DNA of 64,000 nt from CAYTGM01 sp964437365 (GTDB taxonomy: Bacteria; Sumerlaeota; Sumerlaeia; SLMS01): positions 44,872 to 108,871 of the forward strand of contig CAYTGM010000017.1 of the NCBI GenBank assembly GCA_964437365.1. The letters are read 5' to 3'. A program made the position numbers and the translations under genes. The notes below the pieces were generated by a model. That model did not search any database. It saw only the letters and a list, made by a program, of their open reading frames with translations, and was not told where the DNA came from. Position 1 is the first letter of the stretch. The number at the start of each line of letters is the position of its first letter. Shown piece after piece: positions 7,828 through 15,416 of the stretch.

Positions 7828-9201
7828 CTACCTGCGGACACTGCCTGATGTGGCATTTGTTCCAAGGTGCGTTACCAGTTCATAGGTGATTTCAAAAGCG
7901 GAGGAAGCAGGTACATTGAATTCCCACTTGATTGTGTCCAGGTCGACCTTTTCATAGTCCGATCTCGAAACGTTGTCCAGTTCCCAATCGCCCGAGAAGT
8001 GCTTCCAGAGTTTAACGGGTATCGAACGGTCCCTTGAGTTCCGAAGTTCCAGTGTCACCTCACGGGTTTCATCCCAGCCTTCAACATCACCATCCGAGTT
8101 AAAAGAAAAGTTCGAGCGCTCGAAATTCATGACCTTCTCCTCATAGAGCAGGAGTCCGTCTGCCCCCAGGTTTAATTCGATATCCTCTCCAACCGGTATA
8201 TAGTCATGTTGTGTTTTTCCTTCGAAGCGAAGACCACCAGATGGTGAATCTGCATAGACGTAATAATTACCCTCCGGCAATGGGTCAGTTCCCAGTTTGC
8301 TTTCTTCGCTATTCTTAAACTTGTAGAACTTTACAGGGAGTAGCCCATGTTTCTGGCTGTCTATTTCATAGCTCATATCAAATTCGATATTCTCGACCAG
8401 GGGGTTGGGGAGTTCTTTCGCCCATCCGTTTTCAATTGTTTCCGTTCCTTCGATGGCAAAGAGGTAATATTCGCTAACAGCTTTCTTGATGATTTCTTTT
8501 GCATTCCTCTGCATGGCGCCGAAGGGCATCGATGATGGGGCAGATTCAAACATGGCTTCCTGCCGAACCTCGTCGGCCATTGCCATTTTTGCCAGTCCAA
8601 GCTCCAGGTCTTTCGCTGATATCTGAATCCCAGTACGGGCAAGAGTTGCGATTAGTTCAACGAGATTGACTTCACCTACGACGACTCGTGTGTTTGCCTC
8701 TTCAAAATCTTCTCCACTCTTATTGTCGATTGTCGTAAACTGCTGCAGAGAAAGAGAGGTCTCGCTTTGATTCGCTTTGACGATATAGTCAGCTTCCCAG
8801 TTCAGACCACTTGTAAAGTATCGAATTTCAATTTTACCCGAGGTTTCCTGAGTCGCATCAATATTCCAGACGATCAGCTGGTTTGTACCAGCAGGGTAGA
8901 TTGCATCCATGACAGTCAGGCCGGGAACCTGTGAGACGTCTATATGGAGTGAGGTTGGGTCGATCAGGGTGTTTGCCCAGGAAAACTGTATTTCGTTCGC
9001 CCCTTGATTAAAGCTGAGAGATCGCGTCTCTCGAACCAGAGTCAGGTCCTGGCTGTTGTAAATCGTTAGTTCAGTTGTGTCCCGTGAAGGGAGGGTGACC
9101 AGATCAATTTTCGCGTGGGCTGTGTTATGAAAACAGGTAGCGATCAGAAACGAAAGGAATGTTGCCGACCTTCTTCTCAACTTCTTCCATGGTGCTGACA
9201 T
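7828..9201 (-). CDS. Exported DUF4139 family protein, copy 2
   Basis: About 457 residues with a signal peptide ending near THAKA. The start at 9201 follows AAAGGAG by 7 nt; a GTG three bases upstream is less likely. Recognisable DUF4139 features are LVTLPSRDTTELTIYNSQDLTLVRETR near the N-terminus, SGLNWEADYIVKAN, NKSGEDFEEANTRVVVGEVNLV, and C-terminal VTLELRNSRDRSIPVKLWKHFSGDWEL. Members are exported beta-sandwich proteins without known activity. It sits 21 nt upstream of a paralogue in the same operon. Confidence 0.8.
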   Translation of the reverse strand: MSAPWKKLRRRSATFLSFLIATCFHNTAHAKIDLVTLPSRDTTELTIYNSQDLTLVRETRSLSFNQGANEIQFSWANTLIDPTSLHIDVSQVPGLTVMDAIYPAGTNQLIVWNIDATQETSGKIEIRYFTSGLNWEADYIVKANQSETSLSLQQFTTIDNKSGEDFEEANTRVVVGEVNLVELIATLARTGIQISAKDLELGLAKMAMADEVRQEAMFESAPSSMPFGAMQRNAKEIIKKAVSEYYLFAIEGTETIENGWAKELPNPLVENIEFDMSYEIDSQKHGLLPVKFYKFKNSEESKLGTDPLPEGNYYVYADSPSGGLRFEGKTQHDYIPVGEDIELNLGADGLLLYEEKVMNFERSNFSFNSDGDVEGWDETREVTLELRNSRDRSIPVKLWKHFSGDWELDNVSRSDYEKVDLDTIKWEFNVPASSAFEITYELVTHLGTNATSGSVRR

Positions 9202-9251
9202 CACAATTCTCCTTTGTCAAGGTGTGTGAAAACAGACTAAGAGAGATATAT

Positions 9252-9866
9252 TTAGTTTGTTTCAATTTGTGAATATTCTATTCGTGCTATGCGTACCAGC
9301 TCTTTGATTCTTGGGTCTTCAAATTCTTCATATAATTCGATCAGGGTCAGCAGAACCTGTTTGTTTTCTTTGAACCGTTTTTGTTGTTTGAGTGTTTGAG
9401 CGAGGCCTAGTAATGCTTCTGAATGGACATCTGCAATATTGGGATAGTTGTCTATAACACGACGGTATTCACGCTCGGCAGACTTGTATTCTTCGAGCTG
9501 AAAGTTTATCGTGGCCAGAAGGAGTTGAACCGCAGGTATATACTCAAGGTCTTCCGGGAATTTATTGATCGCTTTCGCGGCCGCAGCTTTGGCTTTTTGT
9601 AACTCGATCTCCTTTTGGCCGTCCGCGATGGTCTTTCTCGCACGTTCATATTGAAGGTCGGCTGCTCTGGCCTGTTCACGAGCGGTATCATAATCAGGGA
9701 CAATGATTTCTGGGCCTCTAACTGATTTACAGGAAACCAGTAGAAAGGCTGGAGAAAGCAGTGAGAAGCAGACCAGCAAATATAACCCTCGAAGAAGCCT
9801 CTGGGCTGGAGCAGAGAAACGGGGCTCGAGGTTCTTCGCATTCTCATAGACAGTTTGCATTTTCAT
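9252..9866 (-). CDS. TPR-like lipoprotein
   Basis: A 204-residue protein with a long basic N-terminus, a hydrophobic stretch and the lipobox LLVSC, so it is probably a lipoprotein. The mature part starts with an extended coiled-coil-like segment (ADLQYERARKTIADGQKEIELQKAKAAAAKAI) and then two or three TPR-like helix pairs (FQLEEYKSAEREYRRVIDNYPN). It recalls BamD/CpoB-type lipoproteins but cannot be assigned. It lies 7 nt downstream of ruvX, whose end carries its SD AGGAAC. Confidence 0.7.
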   Translation of the reverse strand: MKMQTVYENAKNLEPRFSAPAQRLLRGLYLLVCFSLLSPAFLLVSCKSVRGPEIIVPDYDTAREQARAADLQYERARKTIADGQKEIELQKAKAAAAKAINKFPEDLEYIPAVQLLLATINFQLEEYKSAEREYRRVIDNYPNIADVHSEALLGLAQTLKQQKRFKENKQVLLTLIELYEEFEDPRIKELVRIARIEYSQIETN

Positions 9867-9873
9867 TTTGTTC

Positions 9874-10323
9874 CTAATTATCCTTATCTTTGAAATGTTT
9901 TTCCAGATGCCTTTGCAGTATCAATGCAGCTGCGATGTCGTCACAATACTTTTGAGTGGTTCGACTTTGATTCCTGAATCGAATCTCTTTTGCCTCATCC
10001 GTTGAATACCTTTCATCCATAAAGTGAATGCAAAGGGTGGGGAAACGTCGCTGGAGTGATCTGGCAAATGATTCTGTCTTTTCAGTTTGTTCTCCTTTCT
10101 CACCGTTAGGCAAGAGAGGTATCCCTATGACACAGTCAGTCACTGCTTCGGACTCAATGATCGACTGAAGGGCATTCAGGGTCTGTCGTCTGCCTGTTCG
10201 CTCGATGATTGAATGAGGCTCAGAGATGATTTGGGACCTCGAAAGAGCAACACCGATCCGCACATCACCTACATCGAGAGCTATATAGACATGGCGTTTC
10301 TTTTTCTCTGTCAATGGTCTCAT
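9874..10323 (-). CDS. ruvX: RuvX/YqgF putative Holliday junction resolvase
   Basis: A 149-residue member of the YqgF/RuvX family, an RNase H-like nuclease also linked to 16S rRNA processing. N-terminal ALDVGDVRIGVALS carries the first catalytic Asp (about residue 17). Also present are VIGIPLLPNGEKGEQT, MDERYSTDEAK and the C-terminal DDIAAALILQRHLE with its acidic pair. Length is normal. The start ATG overlaps the upstream gene's stop (ATGA), and the SD AGGTGAG lies in that gene's last codons, so translation is coupled. Confidence 0.92.
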   Translation of the reverse strand: MRPLTEKKKRHVYIALDVGDVRIGVALSRSQIISEPHSIIERTGRRQTLNALQSIIESEAVTDCVIGIPLLPNGEKGEQTEKTESFARSLQRRFPTLCIHFMDERYSTDEAKEIRFRNQSRTTQKYCDDIAAALILQRHLEKHFKDKDN

Positions 10324-10946
10324 CTCACCTGTGCAAGATTATCATTCACCCAAAGTGAATACACTTCGAGTACTGCCTTGTCTGAACTGTCGTTCTTTAC
10401 CGGCAAAGCATCAATCGTGAATCGCATTTTCATGAATCCGACTCTTCGAGGAAGAATACACAGATAGCGTTTCTTCGAAGGAAAGTCACCCTCAAAGAGA
10501 CTCTGCATTTTCATCCGATCATTGTAAGTTATTATCCTGGTATCTTGATTCAATTTCCCGAGCAGACGTTCCTCAATTTTCAGGAAGGGGGTGGCAAAGA
10601 GAAGAAGAATGACTTCCTCGTCACTTTGGACCATATTCCGCTCTTCTACTTCAATCAGCACAGCTGAAGGACAGATACTGTCTATAAGATTCAACCGACG
10701 ATTAAACCTTATTGCATTCGCAATTCTCTTCCTTTCCTGGGTTGAGTAAATCTCAGGAAACTCTTGTTTAATCCACAACTCTTCCCTGGAGGAAAATAGA
10801 GCAAAACAGGCTGAATCAATGATTCTCAGCACTCGAAGAAGGGCAGTGGAGATGACGTGAAGTACCTTGAGAGCAGAAACGGCGACCGAAGAACGGTCGC
10901 CGTTTTGTAATTCTCTTAGCTGGTGGTGTAATTCACTACTGGTCAT
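10320..10946 (-). CDS. Unknown protein, coupled to STAS gene and ruvX
   Basis: A 208-residue ORF with no family I recognise. It has a hydrophobic stretch near residues 28-50 (VLHVISTALLRVLRIIDSACFALF) and no clear motif. Its position supports it: the start overlaps the STAS gene stop as TAATG, and its stop overlaps the ruvX start as ATGA. The oddity is that codons 14-23 encode a perfect 12-bp hairpin (10877-10905). Either translation starts at the coupled ATG and reads through the hairpin, or the true start is downstream, e.g. GTG at 10832. The N-terminus is therefore uncertain. Confidence 0.6.
   Translation of the reverse strand: MTSSELHHQLRELQNGDRSSVAVSALKVLHVISTALLRVLRIIDSACFALFSSREELWIKQEFPEIYSTQERKRIANAIRFNRRLNLIDSICPSAVLIEVEERNMVQSDEEVILLLFATPFLKIEERLLGKLNQDTRIITYNDRMKMQSLFEGDFPSKKRYLCILPRRVGFMKMRFTIDALPVKNDSSDKAVLEVYSLWVNDNLAQVR
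10877..10905 (-). terminator. Terminator-like hairpin inside the start of the next gene
   Basis: A perfect 12-bp stem AAACGGCGACCG/CGGTCGCCGTTT with a 5-nt loop lies 40 nt after the STAS gene stop. On the minus strand only TTTCTGCTCTC follows, a poor U-tract, so termination would be partial. It lies within codons 14-23 of 10320-10946 and could be an attenuator that lowers expression of ruvX and the genes behind it (inference). Confidence 0.5.
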
Positions 10947-11689
10947 TAAGACCCGAGCTGTTCAAGATTGTTGAGGTGCTTTTGGGCACGATCAATATGC
11001 TTTTGGTCATTGTTCTTCGTGCTGAGATCCAAGACTTTTTTCCATTGCTCGATAGCTTTTGCATGCCAGTGAGGCTTCTTCTCGTAAACAATGGCGAGGT
11101 TGTTATTGGCGGGAAGATAAGTAGGCTCGAGGTCCAATGCTTCGATATATGTCTCTGCTGCCTTTTCAAAATCTCCACGCTTCATGTGCTCTACTGCACT
11201 ACGACACAAGCGATCGAGCTCAGCTTTCTTTGGATCGTCCTCGCTTGCTGCTCCTGACTGCTGAGCACTCTGAGGCATTGAGGGCATTGATGGTCCTTTG
11301 TCAGACGACCCCCCACCGTCACCGGATGCTGATTTCTCGTTTTCTGGTTTTTCGAGTTGCTGGATAGTCGTTTCTGCGTCCTGACCCGTTACCAGGTCGA
11401 AAATGGAATCCAGTTTGGAGACCATCAGGATATCACTTACCCCGCGACTTGGATTGAGCAGAGCAAGCCTTGCCTTGTGCTTATTTGCACTTATCTTGAT
11501 TCCTACGAGGGCGCCAAGGCCCGCGCTGTCAATAAACTCAACTTTAGACAAATCAAGGCTCATTGTTGATATGGATGGGTTGATAAAGGGAAGGATACTC
11601 GATTTGAGGCGATCACATTCTTCCAGGACAACTCTTCCCTGAAGTTGAATTAGTACATTTCCGCCAGACTCATAAATTCTGACATCCAT
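10946..11689 (-). CDS. STAS anti-sigma-factor antagonist with C-terminal TPRs
   Basis: A 247-residue protein. Residues 1-110 form a STAS domain of the SpoIIAA/RsbV type, with the phosphorylation site VEFIDSAGLGALVG (Ser55). A low-complexity linker (about 112-150, Gly/Ser/Pro-rich) leads to TPR helices (about 155-245: RGDFEKAAETYIEALDLEPTYLPANNNLAIVYEKK). In partner switching such proteins bind a kinase/anti-sigma factor unless phosphorylated, and a PP2C phosphatase reactivates them. An FHA-GAF-PP2C phosphatase lies 2 kb away at 13636. No RsbW-like kinase is in the window. The TPR fusion is unusual and suggests a protein scaffold. It heads the minus-strand run that ends at ridA. Confidence 0.85.
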   Translation of the reverse strand: MDVRIYESGGNVLIQLQGRVVLEECDRLKSSILPFINPSISTMSLDLSKVEFIDSAGLGALVGIKISANKHKARLALLNPSRGVSDILMVSKLDSIFDLVTGQDAETTIQQLEKPENEKSASGDGGGSSDKGPSMPSMPQSAQQSGAASEDDPKKAELDRLCRSAVEHMKRGDFEKAAETYIEALDLEPTYLPANNNLAIVYEKKPHWHAKAIEQWKKVLDLSTKNNDQKHIDRAQKHLNNLEQLGS

Positions 11690-11795
11690 AATGCCATTCC
11701 AATCTTTTGATAATCTCTTTAATTTGGTTATTCACTATCATCAGGCGGGGAAACACTTTTATGCATTTGCCCGATTTTTCATTTCTTTATCACAG

Positions 11796-13286
11796 TTAAT
11801 TAGATTCCGGCTCAGCAAAAGGGGTAGGCATTGGCTCACCCGGCAGGTAGCTGTTTCCTTCTTTGACTAAGAGGCCATCTTCTACAGCCAGATCACGAAC
11901 AGTTGGCTTGTCTTTTAGCTTATGCATCGCAACTGTGGCATCGTGGATGTTCCGCTCGATCTTCTCTTTGCTGATTACCCCGGTCGCTCCTGAGAAGGGA
12001 ACGATGTTCAAATAGGCAATCGCGATAATTTTTGATTCATCTTCCTGAACGTGCAACACTCTCAACGAATCTAGTTCTACAGGTCGTTGTGAGTTTGTGA
12101 GCTCGTAAAGCCAGCTCATTACCGACGTGTTAGATCCAACAACATAAACTTTAACGGCAGCAGAAATAGCGTCATAAGCACTTGCAGGAGTCGGGGTAGG
12201 CGTTTGCATCGAACCGCCAAACATACCCATTCCCATACCCATTCCCATACCGCCCATAAATGGATCCCCCATGCCTTGTTCTCCGGTCATTCCCATTCCC
12301 ATACCCATGCCCATACCCATTCCTCTGCCTGCAGCATTCTGGTCCTGGGCGGCTGCTTTATCTTCTTCACTCACTGGCTCTTTCCAGTAAACCGGTATGG
12401 TATCCTTCATTTCTACTCGGATAATTTCGTCAATCTCATGTTTGCGAGCCAGCTCAAGGATATCAACCAGCCCTTCCAGCTGACGATCAGTAGCAAAGTA
12501 ATCCGGGTAGTCATTGAAGTCTTTTGGCCATTCGATTCTGAAAAGTTTGTAGAGCTTTTCCTTCTGCTGCCTTTCGCTCAGATTGGTAAAGAAATCTTCG
12601 GGAAGTCGACTCCAGATCTGATCAATACGATTGAGCGTAAATAGGGTAGCGGCGACCTCACCAAAGTTCTCTGTGATAAAGTCACGCAGGTTTTGATTCA
12701 TTCCAAGCTGGGCCAGCAGTTGCATGTATTGAGCATCACGTTGCTGATAAATATTAGAAGCTTGATCAAGGTTATCCAATAAGCTGTCATCGCTTTGGAG
12801 GCGAGCAAGAACATCTTCAGGTTGAATACGATTTTCCGTTAGATATTCAGGCAATTCAGACGTGAAGTTCCATCCACCCTGACCCAGGAAGGTCAACTTA
12901 GGAAGGGCACCCTGATCATCCGCCTCACTTTTCATTTCCTCAAGCTGGTTCAAATAAGCCCAATAAAGGTCCCTCTGCTCCATCACATCAGGAGGGTTTC
13001 CGTTCTCATCAACATTGTGGACAGGCTTGAGGTTAAGCCGAAGGTTTTTAACAGTCTCCCAATACTCTCGCTCGAATCGATGGGTTAGATACTGGAATTC
13101 AAAAATCTGATCTGGGGGAGGAGTGCGCCCCTCAGCTCTATATTGATTCACGACCTGATCATACTCTGCTTTGGCCTGAGCGTAATTCGAGGCCTCTTTT
13201 TGAAAAATAAGAAAATGAAGGGCACCAATCGTCGCCAGTGCTGCGATTGTTCCAACGGCTATTTTCCCGCTCTTTCTTAATTCCAT
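11796..13286 (-). CDS. Membrane-anchored protein with Met-Gly repeats
   Basis: A 496-residue protein that I cannot assign to a known family. One N-terminal transmembrane helix (about 8-28, IAVGTIAALATIGALHFLIF) is followed by long, charged, probably coiled-coil segments. A low-complexity block (about 320-360) alternates Met and Gly (GMGMGMGMGMT...GGMGMGMGMGMF), followed by a TPTPTP linker and a C-terminal alpha/beta domain (about 370-470: AAVKVYVVGSNTSVMSWLYEL). The overall design (one TM, coiled coil, small C-domain) recalls PilN/PilO-type or Amuc_1100-like pilus-associated proteins, but I infer this from layout only. It is divergently transcribed from the phosphatase at 13636. Confidence 0.6.
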   Translation of the reverse strand: MELRKSGKIAVGTIAALATIGALHFLIFQKEASNYAQAKAEYDQVVNQYRAEGRTPPPDQIFEFQYLTHRFEREYWETVKNLRLNLKPVHNVDENGNPPDVMEQRDLYWAYLNQLEEMKSEADDQGALPKLTFLGQGGWNFTSELPEYLTENRIQPEDVLARLQSDDSLLDNLDQASNIYQQRDAQYMQLLAQLGMNQNLRDFITENFGEVAATLFTLNRIDQIWSRLPEDFFTNLSERQQKEKLYKLFRIEWPKDFNDYPDYFATDRQLEGLVDILELARKHEIDEIIRVEMKDTIPVYWKEPVSEEDKAAAQDQNAAGRGMGMGMGMGMGMTGEQGMGDPFMGGMGMGMGMGMFGGSMQTPTPTPASAYDAISAAVKVYVVGSNTSVMSWLYELTNSQRPVELDSLRVLHVQEDESKIIAIAYLNIVPFSGATGVISKEKIERNIHDATVAMHKLKDKPTVRDLAVEDGLLVKEGNSYLPGEPMPTPFAEPESN

Positions 13287-13635
13287 GCAACTCTTACCTT
13301 TCGCTCAAGGGCCAAAGAGGCCGGCATCCCACCGAATTCCTCATTATTTCAAGTTCTACAACCATCTGGGTGACGTGACTGATGTCAACCTGAATAGGAT
13401 AGAGCAGGAAAAGTGTAGGGAATCACGCAAAGAGCGCAAAGCTAATCTCATCCCCACCTCCGGCTATCCCTTATTTCTATGAGTCCGAACACGATGCCGC
13501 CAACTTCATTCAGAACGCGAACATAGGAAACACCCTTGTAACCGATGAAGACCCCGAATCGTTCGGTCTTGACCACCCTAAAGAAAAAACAGTTACATGC
13601 TTGGATTAAGAGACCGATGCTCAAAGATTCTTTCC
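13287..13635. other. Divergent intergenic region
   Basis: About 350 bases between the minus-strand Met-Gly protein and the plus-strand phosphatase. It must hold both promoters. I saw no convincing -35/-10 pair, no terminator and no protein-like ORF; short open frames here have no recognisable features. Confidence 0.4.
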
Positions 13636-15387
13636 ATGCCAAAGCTTGTCGTTGAAAGCGGAACCGATACCGGGCGCTCCTTTGAATTAGAGAGCGCTGT
13701 AAACAGCATTGGTAGAAGTGTTTCTAATACTATCCAGATCGTCGACCGACGAATGTCCAGAAATCACATCGAAATACATGTGAATGGACCTCGCGTTCTC
13801 CTTAAAGATCTGGGGAGCAAGAACGGAACGCTGGTTAATGGGGACATTGTCAAGAGCACCCATGAGCTCAAGCATCACGATAGGATTCAGATCGGAAATA
13901 CCGTTATTCGCTTTGAGGTCGATGGGCTTCCCGGCTCTCCAGGTTCATCCAATGAGGACTTGAACGAAACCTCGGCGACTGACAACCGGCAAACCAGCTC
14001 AAGCAAGTCGAACCTGAAAATGATTGAGGAGAAGCAGTGGGGGAAAACTCGAGGAGAAAAGCGAGCGGGTTACGACCCGGACGAGGCAACACGGCTTGAA
14101 ACCACATCACTGGTCGAGCTGAAGGGGCCAAATCGTCGACTTGAAATACTTTACCAGGTGACTGATGCGATTCGCTCGGTATTTGACCTTGAGGGACTTC
14201 TGGACAGGATTATCTCAATCATTCAAAGTGTTCTTCGCCCAGATCGAACCTACTTGATGATGATCGATGATGATACCGGCGAGCTTGATCCGCTTGTTGT
14301 AAAGGTCACCGCAGGTGAGAACCAGAACGAAGTGAAGATCAGCAGTTCCATTGTGAACAGGTGTCTGAAAGAAGGAGTTTCTCTTCTCGTTTCAGATGCT
14401 GCCATGGATGAGCGCTTTAACAGTTCAGAGTCGATTATCCTCAATGCTATCAGAACTGCGATGGTTGCTCCACTGATTTTCAAAGGGGAATCAATTGGCG
14501 TCATCTACGTCGATACAAGCTCGCGAACAGCGGCCTACACCGATGAAGAGTTGGATTTGCTCACCTCAATCGCCAATCAGGCTGCCGTTGCCATTACGAA
14601 TGCAAAGCTTCAGTCCCAACTGGTTGAACAGCATAAACTCGCCCGTGAAATGGAAATTGCACGCAATATACAGACAAACTTATTGCCCAAGACCTATCCT
14701 GACCTGCCAGGCTATCAATTGTCAGCGATGTCCCTTCCAGCAAAGCAAGTGGGAGGAGACTACTACGATTTTCTCAAAATGCAGGATGGGCGTATTGGGC
14801 TCGCGATTGCCGATGTGTCAGGAAAAGGTGTTCCTGCTGCTATCCTGACAGCTACCACAAGGAGCTACCTGCAGGGGGAAACCCTGCACAAGGCAACGAC
14901 GATTACGGAAACGGTTTCCAGAATTAACCGGATGGTTCATCGAGATGTTACTAATGATATGTATGTCACGATGGTATATACGCTCCTTGATCCCGTAAGT
15001 GGACAGCTCGAATATGTCAACGCAGGACATTCTCATCCGGTGCTTATACATCCGAATGGAGAGCTTGAGTTTCTTGATAAAGGTGGTATTTTCCTTGGTA
15101 TAGATCCTGGTATTCCGTATGAATCCAGCAGCGTCATTATCCCGCCGGGAGGAGTGATTGTCCTCTACACCGACGGGGTTACCGATATTCTTAATAATAG
15201 CGGAGAGGACTTTGGGACAGAAAGATTCTATACGATTTTGAAGGAATACCATCACCTTACCAGTGAAGAAATCAGAAATGCCGTCTATCAGGCTTGTGTT
15301 AATCATCGTGGTCCTGCAGACCAATTCGACGATTTTACACTCATCGTACTGAAGAGATCGGACTTTAATGAAAGCGAGATTGATTAG
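13636..15387 (+). CDS. FHA-GAF-PP2C (RsbU/SpoIIE type) phosphatase
   Basis: A 583-residue soluble signalling phosphatase. I take the ATG at 13636 because MPKLVVESG starts the FHA fold directly. The FHA domain (1-95) has SIGRSVSNTIQI and MSRNHIEI with the phosphothreonine-binding Arg, Ser and Asn. The GAF domain is at about 165-315. The PP2C-like SpoIIE domain (about 345-580) has VGGDYYDF, IADVSGKGVPAA, LYTDGVTDI and DQFDDFTLIVL, so all metal-binding aspartates are in place. Such enzymes dephosphorylate STAS antagonists; the STAS-TPR protein at 10946-11689 is the obvious candidate substrate (inference). The FHA domain could tie it to Ser/Thr kinase signalling, e.g. the kinase at 46088. Confidence 0.9.
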   Translation: MPKLVVESGTDTGRSFELESAVNSIGRSVSNTIQIVDRRMSRNHIEIHVNGPRVLLKDLGSKNGTLVNGDIVKSTHELKHHDRIQIGNTVIRFEVDGLPGSPGSSNEDLNETSATDNRQTSSSKSNLKMIEEKQWGKTRGEKRAGYDPDEATRLETTSLVELKGPNRRLEILYQVTDAIRSVFDLEGLLDRIISIIQSVLRPDRTYLMMIDDDTGELDPLVVKVTAGENQNEVKISSSIVNRCLKEGVSLLVSDAAMDERFNSSESIILNAIRTAMVAPLIFKGESIGVIYVDTSSRTAAYTDEELDLLTSIANQAAVAITNAKLQSQLVEQHKLAREMEIARNIQTNLLPKTYPDLPGYQLSAMSLPAKQVGGDYYDFLKMQDGRIGLAIADVSGKGVPAAILTATTRSYLQGETLHKATTITETVSRINRMVHRDVTNDMYVTMVYTLLDPVSGQLEYVNAGHSHPVLIHPNGELEFLDKGGIFLGIDPGIPYESSSVIIPPGGVIVLYTDGVTDILNNSGEDFGTERFYTILKEYHHLTSEEIRNAVYQACVNHRGPADQFDDFTLIVLKRSDFNESEID

Positions 15388-15416
15388 AAAGGCATGCCTC
15401 AGGCACTCAATCAACC

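Noticed and set aside
12204..12644. His-rich ORF (THSHTHSH) on the plus strand
   Set aside because: It is the antisense reading of the Met-Gly repeat codons (ATG GGN) in the 11796-13286 gene; low-complexity artefact.
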